A program made the position numbers and the translations under genes. Below, piece by piece: positions 42,019-50,327 of a stretch of DNA of 64,000 nucleotides. The notes under the pieces were generated by a model. It was not told the origin of the DNA and searched no databases. It saw nothing but the letters and a program-made list of their open reading frames with translations. Each line of letters begins with the position of its first letter. The stretch's first letter is position 1. The stretch is from the NCBI GenBank assembly GCA_036378315.1, contig DASUWU010000205.1:1-64000 (forward strand). The letters are read 5' to 3'. This DNA is from CALAED01 sp036378315. GTDB lineage: Bacteria; Actinomycetota; Actinomycetes; Streptosporangiales; Streptosporangiaceae.

Positions 42019-43001
42019 AGCAGCCACCAGCCGACGAGCGAAGCGGCGGCGACCGCGACGGCGAACGTCCCCAGCGAGAAGCGCCAGGCGAACCGCGAGC
42101 CGAAGGTGCCCGCCTGCAGCGCGAAGAGCTTCAGGTCCACCATCGGGCCGACCACGAGGAAGGCCAGCCGCGCGGTCAGCGAGAACTGCTTGAGGCCCGC
42201 CGCGACGAAGGCGTCCGCCTCCGAGCACAGCGCGAGCACGACGGCGAGCACCGCGAGCACGAGCACCGACAGCGGGCCTGGATGCGCGATCGAGTCGACG
42301 AGCCGGCGGGGCAGCACGGTCTGCATCGTCGCGGCCGCGGCGGCGCCGACGACGAGGAACCCGCCGGCCTGCAGGAAGTCGTGCTGTGCTGTCGCGAAGA
42401 AGGCGGACGTTCTGGGGCCGGGGGGTGCCGCGGCGCGGGACCGGACGGCGGCGGTCACCAGATCGTCGCGGCCGAAGGCGACCCACAGCAGGCCCATCCC
42501 GACGGCGGCGAGCAGGCTCGCCAGCAGCCGCGCCAGCACCATCGCCGGGTGGCCTGGGAAGGCCACGGCGGTGGCCACCAGCACGATGGGGTTGATGGCC
42601 GGGGCGGACAGCAGGAACGCCAGTGCCGCGGCCGGGGTCACTCCGGAGGCGACGAGGCGGGCCGCGATCGGCACCGAGCCGCACTCGCAGCCGGGCAGCG
42701 CGGCGCCGGCCGCCGCGGCGGTGGGGACGGCGAGTACCGGCCGCTCCGGCAGCATCCGGGCGATCGCGCCGGGCGGGACGAACGTCGCGATCGACGCGCT
42801 GACCGCCACCCCGAGCACAAGGAAAGGCACGGCCTGGATCGTGATGGCGACGAAGACCGTCGCCCAGTTCGCCGCGGCCGGATGGCCGAGCAGCCCGGTC
42901 AGCGCGGGGCGCAGCGCCACCGCCGCGAGCACCAGCACCGTGACGAGGGCCAGCCCGGCCTCGGGGAGACGTACGGGAGAACGGACGACCTGGCTGCGCA
43001 C
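42015..43001 (-). CDS. YraQ/DUF318-type permease
   Basis: A 328-residue polytopic protein with about eight to ten TM helices. Conserved family motifs are PGCECGSVPIA, FLLSAPAINPIVL and LCSEADAFVAAG. The start is uncertain: GTG 43001 is chosen, with a TTG further upstream at 43028. Partner of the TIGR03943 gene (4-bp overlap). Such pairs have been linked to metal or metalloid handling, but the substrate here is unknown. Confidence 0.85.
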   Translation of the reverse strand: MRSQVVRSPVRLPEAGLALVTVLVLAAVALRPALTGLLGHPAAANWATVFVAITIQAVPFLVLGVAVSASIATFVPPGAIARMLPERPVLAVPTAAAAGAALPGCECGSVPIAARLVASGVTPAAALAFLLSAPAINPIVLVATAVAFPGHPAMVLARLLASLLAAVGMGLLWVAFGRDDLVTAAVRSRAAAPPGPRTSAFFATAQHDFLQAGGFLVVGAAAAATMQTVLPRRLVDSIAHPGPLSVLVLAVLAVVLALCSEADAFVAAGLKQFSLTARLAFLVVGPMVDLKLFALQAGTFGSRFAWRFSLGTFAVAVAAASLVGWWLL

Positions 43002-43161
43002 GGCAGGCAATCTAACCGCAGGCCGCAAGCAGCCACAAACGCCGCAAAGTCACGCCCGGAGCACGAATTAACCCGACGTCTTCCTGGCGGTCGCCGTGCC
43101 GTGGCAGGGTACGCCCGAACGTCGTCCGCAGCCGCCGTCGGACCTCACCGGGGAGCCTGCC

Positions 43162-45051
43162 GTGCACGTGTCCTTCCTCCGTACCCGCGCCGCCCGCGCG
43201 GGACTGATCGTCGTCGCGCTCGGCGCCGTCGCCGCTGCGCCGCTGGCCGTCCCGAAGGCGCGGCCCGCCAACGCGGTGACCATCGCCGGCGCGCACACGC
43301 TGACCGACAAGGTCGCGGTCACCTGGGCGGGCTCGGGCGGCGGGCACCGCAGGACGACCGACGTGCACCTCATCGCCTGGAACGACTTCCACGGCAACCT
43401 CGAGCCCGGCGGGCTCAACATCTACGGCAGGTTCGCCGGTGGCGCCGCGTACCTCGCCAAGGCCGTCCACGACCTGCAGGCCCGCCATCCAGGGCACCAG
43501 GCGACCGTGGTGGCCGGCGACAACATCGGCGCCAGCCCGCTGGCCAACGGGCTGTTCTTCGAGGAGCCGGCCACCGTCGTCAGCAACTTCATGAACATCG
43601 ACTTCGCCTCGGTCGGCAACCACGAGTTCGACAAGGGCAAGGACGAGCTGCTGCGCATCCAGAACGGCGGCTGCCGCGCCGACGGCTGCACGGCCGCGCC
43701 GTACGCGGTGCCCGGCAGGAGGAAGCCGGTGCAGACCTACCCGGGCGCCGACTTCCAGTACCTCGCGGCCAACGTGGTCGACAACGCGACCGGCAGGACG
43801 CTCTTCCCGGCATACGGCGTCAAGCGCTTCCGCGCGGATAACGGACGACCGTTTTCCGTCGGGTTCATCGGTGAGGTACTGCAGGCCACTCCGACGATCG
43901 TCACGCCGACCGGCGTGGCCGGGCTCACCTTCACCGACGAGGCGGACGCCGCCAACAAGGCGGCACGGCGGCTCGCCCGCCAGGGCGTCCGGATCCCCGT
44001 GCTCGTCATCCACCAGGGCGGCTTCCAGAACCCGGCGCCGGCCGCACCGAACGGCTGCGCGGGCAACCTGGCCGGCAGCGACATCGAGAAGATCGTCCAG
44101 CGGCTCGATCCGTCCATCAAGATCATCGTCTCCGGGCACACCCACGCCGAGTACCGCTGCACCATCACGGTGGGCGGCGTCACCCGGCTGATCACCAGCG
44201 CCGCGTCGTTCGGCCGCATCCTGAGCGACATCAAGCTCACCGTCGACGACAGGACCGGGACGCTGCTCGCCGCCGACGCCACCAACTCGATCGTCGAGAA
44301 CGCCCTCAACGCCCCCGGCCCCGGCGTCGTACGGCAGGACGACCCGTCGAAGGCCGACCCCAAGGTCGCGGCCATCGTCAAGCAGTACGTCGACGCGGCG
44401 GCTCCGCTGGCCAACAAGGTGATCGGCAAGATCCAGGGTGACCTGACCCGCGACCAGACCCCGCTCGGCGAGACGACCCTCGGCGACGTGATCGGCGACG
44501 CGCAGCTCGCCGCCACCGCCGACCCCGCCAAGGGCGGCGCCCAGGTCGCGTTCATGAACCCGGGCGGTGTCCGGGCCGACCTGCGGGCCTCTGACATCTC
44601 CTCGGGCGGCGAGGCGGTCGGCGAGGTCACCTACGGCGAGGCGTTCACCGTGCAGCCGTTCGGCAACAGCCTGGTCACCAAGACCATGACCGGTGACATG
44701 GTGCGGCGCGTCCTGGAGCAGCAGTTCCCCGGCTGCGGTGGCCAGACCACCCAGCGCGTCCTGCAGCCGTCGGCGACGCTGCGCTACCAGTCGAACCCGA
44801 ACGCCGCCACCTGCGCGGGCAAGGTCGGCGAGATCAGGGTGAACGACACCGTCCTCACCCCGACGACCAGCCTGCGGGTCACGATGAACAGCTTCCTCGC
44901 CACCGGCGGCGACGGGTTCACGGTCTTCAACGAGGGCACCGACGCCCTCGGCGGCGCGCAGGACATCGACGCCCTCGCCGACTACCTGACCGCGGCGGGC
45001 CCCGACGGGCTCCCCGTCCCCGCCACCGACCGCATCGTCCCTGTTCCCTAG
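43162..45051 (+). CDS. Secreted bifunctional metallophosphatase/5'-nucleotidase
   Basis: A 629-residue protein. GTG 43162 is chosen because ggggag lies 6 nt upstream. Signal peptide GLIVVALGAVAAAPLA ending near APANA-like residues. The metallophosphoesterase domain (about 60-330) has AWNDFHGNLEP, VVAGDNIG, GNHEFDKG and SGHTHAEYRC for the dinuclear metal centre. The 5'-nucleotidase C-terminal domain (about 400-600) has AFMNPGGVRADL and the nucleotide-binding FLATGGDGFTVF. It hydrolyses extracellular nucleotides for salvage of nucleoside and phosphate. No cell-wall anchor is seen. Confidence 0.93.
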   Translation: MHVSFLRTRAARAGLIVVALGAVAAAPLAVPKARPANAVTIAGAHTLTDKVAVTWAGSGGGHRRTTDVHLIAWNDFHGNLEPGGLNIYGRFAGGAAYLAKAVHDLQARHPGHQATVVAGDNIGASPLANGLFFEEPATVVSNFMNIDFASVGNHEFDKGKDELLRIQNGGCRADGCTAAPYAVPGRRKPVQTYPGADFQYLAANVVDNATGRTLFPAYGVKRFRADNGRPFSVGFIGEVLQATPTIVTPTGVAGLTFTDEADAANKAARRLARQGVRIPVLVIHQGGFQNPAPAAPNGCAGNLAGSDIEKIVQRLDPSIKIIVSGHTHAEYRCTITVGGVTRLITSAASFGRILSDIKLTVDDRTGTLLAADATNSIVENALNAPGPGVVRQDDPSKADPKVAAIVKQYVDAAAPLANKVIGKIQGDLTRDQTPLGETTLGDVIGDAQLAATADPAKGGAQVAFMNPGGVRADLRASDISSGGEAVGEVTYGEAFTVQPFGNSLVTKTMTGDMVRRVLEQQFPGCGGQTTQRVLQPSATLRYQSNPNAATCAGKVGEIRVNDTVLTPTTSLRVTMNSFLATGGDGFTVFNEGTDALGGAQDIDALADYLTAAGPDGLPVPATDRIVPVP

Positions 45052-45091
45052 TTCCCTAAAGGTCGTTCCCCAGAGATCCTTTGAAGATCCC

Positions 45092-45847
45092 TCAGAGGCG
45101 GGCGGTGAGCTGGGCGCCGGGACAGGTGAGGGTCACGGCGGCGATGCGGTCGACCGGGATGCCGATAGTGGCCTGCCACGAGCCCTGACCGCGCTCCACG
45201 GTCATGGTGCCGAGGGTGAACTGCCGGCCGTCCCGGGTGGTGAGGCGTACGTCATAGCGGCCGGGCACCGCGGCACCGCGGACGATGACGAGGATCCAGG
45301 ACGGCTGGCCCTCGTAGGCGAACATCTGGCCGGCCGGCGACGTGGGCGGCGCGAGGAGCGGGGCGGCGCGCAGGTAGCGGCCGTGCGCGACGGCCAGCGT
45401 GTGCCGGTAGCCCGCGGCCAGGTCCCGGTCGGCGCCAGTGCGCCACCAGACGGCGAGCCCGGCGATCGCCGCGGTCAGCACCACGGCGGCCGCCCGTAGC
45501 GAGACCGTGCGCAGCGAGACCGTGCGCAGCGAGCCCCTCCGTAGCGAGCCCGTGCGCAGGCGGGCCCGGCGCGGCGCTGGCCCGCCGTGGCGGGCCGGGG
45601 CCGCCGCCCCAGCGGGGCCGCTCAGGCCGGCGAGGACGCGCGACTCGAAGCCTGGCGGCGGCTCGCGTTCCGGCGTGAGCAGGAGCAGGCCGTCGGCGAC
45701 CGCGGTCGCCGACTGCAGGTCGCCGCGGCAGCGGACGCAGCGGGCGAGGTGGCCAAGTGCGGGGGCGCGTTCGTCGCCGGCGGCGATCCCGAAGGCCAGT
45801 TCGGGGATGAGCTCGTCGGTGCGCACGCAGTCCATCCGGTCAGGCAT
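45092..45847 (-). CDS. RskA-like anti-sigma factor with zinc finger
   Basis: A 251-residue membrane anti-sigma factor. The N-terminal zinc site is GHLARCVRCRGDL (His-x3-Cys-x2-Cys). A linker contains a tandem RTVSL/RTGSL array encoded by 15-bp repeats. One TM helix is near 120-140 (AAAVVLTAAIAGLAVWW), and an extracellular ~100-residue beta domain with VPGRYDVRLTTRDGR follows, like the RskA C-terminal domain. The ATG overlaps the sigma stop by 8 bp, so the two are coupled. It sequesters the sigma factor until proteolysis (family knowledge). Confidence 0.9.
   Translation of the reverse strand: MPDRMDCVRTDELIPELAFGIAAGDERAPALGHLARCVRCRGDLQSATAVADGLLLLTPEREPPPGFESRVLAGLSGPAGAAAPARHGGPAPRRARLRTGSLRRGSLRTVSLRTVSLRAAAVVLTAAIAGLAVWWRTGADRDLAAGYRHTLAVAHGRYLRAAPLLAPPTSPAGQMFAYEGQPSWILVIVRGAAVPGRYDVRLTTRDGRQFTLGTMTVERGQGSWQATIGIPVDRIAAVTLTCPGAQLTARL
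45495..45554. repeat. Four 15-bp tandem repeats in the anti-sigma gene
   Basis: Consensus CGYAGCGAGMCCSTS repeated four times in frame. On the coding (minus) strand they give RTGSL, RRGSL, RTVSL and RTVSL just before the TM helix. Frame-preserving gain or loss of units would change only the juxtamembrane linker length. Confidence 0.85.
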
Positions 45848-46385
45848 CGGTCACCCCCATCGCGTCCCTGAGCCTGGCGAGCCCGCGGCGGATCCGTGTC
45901 TTGGCCGTGCCGAGCGGGATGTCCTCCCGTTCGGCGATCTCTCTCGCGGTCAGCCCGTAGAAGACAGACAGCACGATCGACGTGCTCTGCTCGGAGGGAA
46001 GCGTCCGCAGCGCGGCCCTGACCAGGTCGATGTCCTCGAAGCCGGCGGCCGGGGAGTCGGTTGACCTCGCGGTCAGCGAGGCGGTGAGCAGATGCGGGTC
46101 GATGGGCAGTTCGTGGCGCAGCCGGATGGCGTCGATCGCGAGGTTGCGTGTGATCGTCAGCAGCCAGGTGGACACCCGGCTGCGGCGTGAGTCGTACGCG
46201 GCGGCATGCCGCCAGACCCGCAGAAACGCCTCCTGGGCCACCTCCTCGGCGATCGCGGACGAACCGACGATCGAGTAGGCGAGGCCGTACACGCGGGCTT
46301 GATATCGGCGGACAAATACCGCCGCGCTGTCCGTGTCGCCCGACGCCATTCCGGCGAGCAGCGATTCATCGGTGAGGGTCCCCAC
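45840..46385 (-). CDS. ECF RNA polymerase sigma factor (SigK-like)
   Basis: A 181-residue ECF sigma factor. Region 2 contains FVRRYQARVYGLAYSIVG...AEEVAQEAFLRVWRHAAAYD (order only), with RRSRVSTWLLTITRNLAIDAIR. Region 4 contains LPSEQSTSIVLSVFYGLTAREIAEREDIPLGTAKTRI (order only). It is followed by its membrane anti-sigma factor. The pair resembles SigK/RskA. It is divergent from the lipoprotein-cytochrome genes, which share the 110-bp control region and are candidate regulon members. Confidence 0.95.
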   Translation of the reverse strand: MGTLTDESLLAGMASGDTDSAAVFVRRYQARVYGLAYSIVGSSAIAEEVAQEAFLRVWRHAAAYDSRRSRVSTWLLTITRNLAIDAIRLRHELPIDPHLLTASLTARSTDSPAAGFEDIDLVRAALRTLPSEQSTSIVLSVFYGLTAREIAEREDIPLGTAKTRIRRGLARLRDAMGVTDA

Positions 46386-46495
46386 TCTCAGAATTACGGT
46401 CCAACCGTCCCCAAAGGGTTCACGGGATGACTGAATCTCTTACGGGTTGCCGCCCGTATCACCGCACAAGAGCCGATCTCAGCGAGGAGGAACGC

Positions 46496-46993
46496 ATGCG
46501 ACCGGGGTACACCGTGCCGAGCATCATCGGGGTCGCGTTCATGGCCGCTGCCCTTGCGGGCTGCGGCGGCAACTCGAACGCGGCGAGCGGCGGACAGGGA
46601 TCAGGCGGGCAGGGCTCCGGCGGCCAGCAGGGCAGCTCGGCGCTGACCATCACGGAGCCGACGAATGGCGCCACTGTGACCTTGCCCTTTACCGTCAAAT
46701 ACACTACGAGTGAACCACTCGGCCCGACCGACTCAGGCAAGGACCACGTCCACGTGTTCCTCGACGGGAAGAAGAACGAATACACGGTCGTCCCGACCAA
46801 CTCTTACGAGATCAAGAATGCGCCGGCCGGAAAGCACGAGATCGACGTGACGCTGCAGCACGCCGACCATTCACCCGTGGGACCGACGGCCAAGATCATG
46901 GTCAACATAACCGGCGCGGGCACCGGCGGCGGCACGGGCGGCGGCACCGGTGGCGGCGGGTACAGCTACGGCAACGGTGGCAATGGATACTGA
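46496..46993 (+). CDS. Secreted lipoprotein, Gly-rich ends
   Basis: A 165-residue lipoprotein. gaggagg ribosome site before ATG 46496. Signal with lipobox ALAGC (Cys about residue 22). Then a Gly/Ser/Gln spacer, an Ig-like beta domain (LTITEPTNGATVTLPFTVKY; HVHVFLDGKKNEY; GKHEIDVTLQHADHSPVGP) and a Gly/Tyr-rich C terminus. HVHVFLDG and the following His residues resemble DUF4399/copper-type periplasmic domains, but the assignment is weak. The last 11 bp overlap the cytochrome b start, so they are coupled. Confidence 0.8.
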   Translation: MRPGYTVPSIIGVAFMAAALAGCGGNSNAASGGQGSGGQGSGGQQGSSALTITEPTNGATVTLPFTVKYTTSEPLGPTDSGKDHVHVFLDGKKNEYTVVPTNSYEIKNAPAGKHEIDVTLQHADHSPVGPTAKIMVNITGAGTGGGTGGGTGGGGYSYGNGGNGY

Positions 46994-47723
46994 GCGGACG
47001 GACCGGCCGGCCGGGCCGGGTGACCGCGCGGACCCCGAGGTGGTCCAGCGGTACTCGCGCCCGGTGCGCTGGTTCCACGCCGGCGTCTACGTGTCCGTCC
47101 TGCTCCTGTTGATCACGGGCTGGTGGCTGCTCGCCGGGAACGAGGGCAAACCCAGCCCGCTCTCCCGGCTGTTCGGGACACCCGACACCACGTTGCACAA
47201 GGACGTCGGCTGGGCACTGGCCGCACTCGCCGTGGCCGGCATCGCGCTCGGGCCGCGCGTGGTCCGTACGTTCGTCGTCGAGTCGCTGCGGTTCAGGAGG
47301 CCGGACGGGCGGTGGTTCATCGCCTGGCCGGCCGCCATCCTGACCGGCCGGTTCTCGCGGCACGAGGGTCACTTCGACCCCGGCCAGCGGATCATGAACG
47401 TGCTGCTCACGCTCGGCCTCGTCATCCTGGTCGGCAGCGGCATCGGGCTCGTCGAAGTGCACGGCGGCTCTGCGTTCGTGGTGTTCGCCAAGATGCACAA
47501 GTGGTCGACGTACGCGGTCACGGCGCTGCTCGCCGGGCACATCCTGGTCGCCGCCGGCGTGCTGCCCGGCTACCGCGGCGTGTGGCGGTCGATGCATTTC
47601 GGCGGGCGGCTGCGCGCCGGCGTGGCGCGCAGGCTGTGGCCCGGCTGGTTCGAACGCGCCCAGTCTACGGAAACCGCCCACCGGGGACAATCAGGCATAG
47701 GACGACACAAAAGGACACGTTGA
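46983..47723 (+). CDS. Cytochrome b561/formate dehydrogenase gamma-like membrane protein
   Basis: A 246-residue protein from ATG 46983 with four TM helices. Histidine candidates for heme b ligation are in RYSRPVRWFHAGVYVSVLLL (helix 1), TTLHKDVGWALAAL (helix 2), FAKMHKWSTYAV and LLAGHILVA. This is the layout of bacterial b561/FDH-gamma cytochromes that pass electrons between quinol and a periplasmic or cytoplasmic partner. No partner oxidoreductase is adjacent; the neighbouring lipoprotein may be the partner. Confidence 0.88.
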   Translation: MDTERTDRPAGPGDRADPEVVQRYSRPVRWFHAGVYVSVLLLLITGWWLLAGNEGKPSPLSRLFGTPDTTLHKDVGWALAALAVAGIALGPRVVRTFVVESLRFRRPDGRWFIAWPAAILTGRFSRHEGHFDPGQRIMNVLLTLGLVILVGSGIGLVEVHGGSAFVVFAKMHKWSTYAVTALLAGHILVAAGVLPGYRGVWRSMHFGGRLRAGVARRLWPGWFERAQSTETAHRGQSGIGRHKRTR

Positions 47724-47729
47724 CCCGTC

Positions 47730-47948
47730 ATGAACTGCCCCAGGCTGACATGTATCGGGGTTTATCTCGTCGGCGCGCTCGACGACACCGAGCGCATTCA
47801 AATGTACGACCATCTGGACCGGTGTCCGGAATGTCAGCGGGAGTTCGAGGACCTCGCCCCCGTGGTCGAGTTCCTCGCCGGGGCGAGCACCCCGTTAGCG
47901 AGTCAGCGCGAAACACGCGATCGCGGCCGCGGCCACGACATTGAGTGA
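47730..47948 (+). CDS. Small putative zinc-finger (zf-HC2) protein
   Basis: A 72-residue protein. It contains IGVYLVGALDDTERIQMYDHLDRCPECQREFEDL (order only), with the H-x3-C-x2-C pattern of anti-sigma zinc fingers, an N-terminal Cys (MNCPRLTC), and no TM segment. It could be a soluble anti-sigma-like regulator for the adjacent ECF system. It follows the cytochrome gene by 6 bp, and its 3' end overlaps the convergent RNA methyltransferase gene by 54 bp. Confidence 0.75.
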   Translation: MNCPRLTCIGVYLVGALDDTERIQMYDHLDRCPECQREFEDLAPVVEFLAGASTPLASQRETRDRGRGHDIE

Positions 47949-48707
47949 GTCGACCCCCCGGCGCAGGGCGGTCGCGCTCATCGGGATCCGGACGGCGACG
48001 TCCGCCTCGTGCAGCCAGCGCGAGGACAGGCCGTCGCCCTCCGCGCCGAGCAGCAGCGCGCACCGGTCCCCGGGATCGACCTCGCCGATCGGCTCGGCGT
48101 CCGCCGCCGGGGTCAGCGCGAGCAGCCGGAAACCGGCGGCGCGCAGCTCGCCGAGCCCGTCGTACCAGTTGGTCATCCTGGCGTACGGCACCGCGAACAC
48201 CGCTCCCATCGAGACCTTCACCGCCCGCCGGTAGAGCGGGTCGGTGCAGCGCGGCGCCAGCACGACGGCGTCGACGCCCAACGCCGCGGCGCACCGGATG
48301 ACCGCGCCGAGGTTGGTGTGGTCGACGATGTCCTCGCACACGATGACCCGGCCGGCGCCGGCGATGACGTCGGCCACCGCCGGCAGCGGCAGCCGCTCCA
48401 TGGACGCGAGCGCGCCGCGGTGCACGGCGTAGCCGGCGACGGACTCCGCCGTGGCGTCGTCGACGATGTACGCCGGCGCGCCGGTGCCGTCCAGCACGTC
48501 GGCGAGCGGCTCGACCCACCGCTCGGCCATGAGGAACGAGCGCACCGGGTAGCCGGCGGCCAACGCCCGCCTGATCACCTTCTCGCCCTCGGCGATGAAC
48601 AGCCCGTGCGCCGGCTCCAGGCTCCTGCGCAGCTGTACGTCGCGCAGCCCGACGAAGTCGCGGAGGCGTACGTCGGCCGCGTCGGCCACGGGGACGAGAT
48701 GGGCCAC
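47895..48707 (-). CDS. TrmH-family (SPOUT) RNA 2'-O-methyltransferase
   Basis: A 270-residue protein. The N-terminal RNA-binding part contains FIAEGEKVIRRALAAGYPV. The SPOUT knot domain has VIVCEDIVDHTNLGAVIRCAAALGVDAVVL (motif 1, order only), ALLLGAEGDGLSSRW (motif 2) and VRIPMSATALRRGVDSLNVVAAAAI (motif 3, order only). It methylates ribose in rRNA or tRNA; the target site is unknown. Motif 3 has the inserted TALRRG, slightly longer than the usual SLNV approach. Confidence 0.92.
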   Translation of the reverse strand: MAHLVPVADAADVRLRDFVGLRDVQLRRSLEPAHGLFIAEGEKVIRRALAAGYPVRSFLMAERWVEPLADVLDGTGAPAYIVDDATAESVAGYAVHRGALASMERLPLPAVADVIAGAGRVIVCEDIVDHTNLGAVIRCAAALGVDAVVLAPRCTDPLYRRAVKVSMGAVFAVPYARMTNWYDGLGELRAAGFRLLALTPAADAEPIGEVDPGDRCALLLGAEGDGLSSRWLHEADVAVRIPMSATALRRGVDSLNVVAAAAIACFALTR

Positions 48708-48754
48708 GCCCGCAGCCTACGGGCCCGCCGGGGCGCCCGGCCGGACGGCCGCCG

Positions 48755-49834
48755 TCAGGCCTGGAAGACCCCGCTGCGCCGCCGCCTGTGCGTGCCCTTG
48801 CGACGCCTGGCGTCCGCCGGCCGGTTCAGCCGGACCTGGGTGAGCAGCAGCGAGAACGCGACGAGCAGCGCGGCCAACCACGCCGCCTGCGTGCTGGCCA
48901 GCCGCTGGAAGGTCAGCTCCTGCGGCTCCGGCGACGCGGCGCGCAGGGCGCCCATGTTCTGCGCCGGCCCGGCGCCCGCCAACGCCGGGCTGCCGGCCCC
49001 CTGCTGCTGCGGAGCGATCTGCGGGAACTGGGCGGCCGGCGGAGCGCCCGCCGTTGCCGGCGCCAGCCCGCTCAGCGCGCTCGGCGGCACGTACGCGGCG
49101 CCGCTCCCCGGCGCCAACGCTCCGGCGTTCACCCCGGCACTGCCCGACGTGCCACCCGCGCCGGCACCACCCGTGCCGCCTGAGTCGGTGGTGGCCGACG
49201 TGGTGCTCGCCGTCGGCTTCTTCACGGTGATGTCGAACGTCTCTTTCCACGACGTGGCGCCGGATGCCGTGGCGGCCGCCGAGAACCTGATGCTCCCCGC
49301 CGCCGTCCCCTTGGGGACGGTGATGGTGACCGGGATTCGCCGGCCGGTCTCGTTCACCGTGCCGAGGTCGCAGCCGCCGGTGATCCGCGTGCAGGTCGCC
49401 GCGATGCTCGTCTTCTTCGACGTCGCCAGCTTGAGGGCGACCTTGGAGGCGTCGGGAACCGAGTAGACGTGGACGCTCGTCGTCACCGACTGGCCGGGAA
49501 GGACGCTCCGGGAAGAGGGCGGCGCGATCTCACCGTGCAGCCTCCGCGGCGTCGGCGTTGGCGTCGGGGTCGATCCCGATTCGCCGGTCTGCGTGTCGGT
49601 CGGGGTCGGGCTGGGGGAGCCGCCGGGGTCGGTCGAGCCGCTAGGAGGCGTCGAAGAGGTCGGGCTGGTGGACGTGGTCGGGGTCGTCGAGGCGGTGGGC
49701 GTGGAGCTATCACTTCCCGATGGGCTGGGGGTGGGCGTGGAGTCCGCCAGCGCCGACGTGCTGGCTCCTGCCGCCAGGATCGCCGCTGTGCCGAGCCCCA
49801 GGAAGATCGGGTTGCGTACGGGCCGTGACCGCAC
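48755..49834 (-). CDS. Secreted protein with C-terminal membrane anchor
   Basis: A 359-residue protein. GTG 49834 is chosen because ggaggt is 7 nt upstream. Signal peptide (FLGLGTAAILAAGASTSALA), a Ser/Thr/Pro-rich stalk with TPTPTPTP repeats, and a ~110-residue beta domain (GQSVTTSVHVYSVPDA; VPVTITVPKGTAAGSIRFSA-like) with a Cys pair in ATCTRITGGC. A second Gly/Ala/Pro linker is followed by a TM helix (AWLAALLVAFSLLLTQV) and an Arg/Lys tail. The layout is that of a surface stalk protein retained by a stop-transfer anchor. No sortase motif. Function unknown. Confidence 0.75.
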   Translation of the reverse strand: MRSRPVRNPIFLGLGTAAILAAGASTSALADSTPTPSPSGSDSSTPTASTTPTTSTSPTSSTPPSGSTDPGGSPSPTPTDTQTGESGSTPTPTPTPRRLHGEIAPPSSRSVLPGQSVTTSVHVYSVPDASKVALKLATSKKTSIAATCTRITGGCDLGTVNETGRRIPVTITVPKGTAAGSIRFSAAATASGATSWKETFDITVKKPTASTTSATTDSGGTGGAGAGGTSGSAGVNAGALAPGSGAAYVPPSALSGLAPATAGAPPAAQFPQIAPQQQGAGSPALAGAGPAQNMGALRAASPEPQELTFQRLASTQAAWLAALLVAFSLLLTQVRLNRPADARRRKGTHRRRRSGVFQA

Positions 49835-49931
49835 GGACAGCACCTCCGTCGCATCGCCGTTGATCGTCCAGCTTCTCGGACTACCCGAGGGAGCGCAACA
49901 GAATCATCCCAACACGGGTCAACGCGCGGGC

Positions 49932-50327
49932 TCAACCATTGGTTCCTGGTTGCATGCCCTGAGTGAATATTTCATGGAGGTCGGTCACCTCGGCGCGCGG
50001 TGCCCACGTCTGCCACACGCCGTAGTCGATGCGATCGAGCCCGAGCCGCTGGGCCACCGGGAACCGGCCGCCGGCGTACTCCACCCGCACCCACGTCTCG
50101 TGTTCGCCGACGACGATGAACGGCTCGCCGCGCCACCGGCAGACCGTGCGCACGTAGCGGAGGTCCTCGACCTCTTCGGGAGGGACGACCCGCACGTACC
50201 TGGCCGGCCTGGCCTCGTCGAACCCGTCGGCGGGCTGCGCCGAGTACAGCCGCACCTCGCCGTCGCCGCCGGGGCTGGCCTCGTACTCCGTGCCGCGCCA
50301 GCGCGCCACGTACCCATCCCTGATCAC
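49932..50327 (-). CDS. Hypothetical partner of the SseB-repeat protein
   Basis: A 131-residue soluble protein from GTG 50327, overlapping the preceding stop (GTGA). Visible features are GYVARWRGTEYEASPGGDGEVRLYS near the N terminus (order only), YVRVVPPEEVEDLRYVRTVCRWRGEPFIVVGEHETWVRVEYAGG in the middle (order only) and WQTWAPRAEV near the end. Predicted all-beta. I know of no function. Tight coupling implies it works with the upstream gene product, possibly as a specific binding partner or immunity-like protein. Confidence 0.75.
   Translation of the reverse strand: MIRDGYVARWRGTEYEASPGGDGEVRLYSAQPADGFDEARPARYVRVVPPEEVEDLRYVRTVCRWRGEPFIVVGEHETWVRVEYAGGRFPVAQRLGLDRIDYGVWQTWAPRAEVTDLHEIFTQGMQPGTNG

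Noticed and set aside
45052..45091. Small inverted sequence after the 5'-nucleotidase gene as terminator
   Set aside because: The pairing agatcc/ggatct is short and mismatched.
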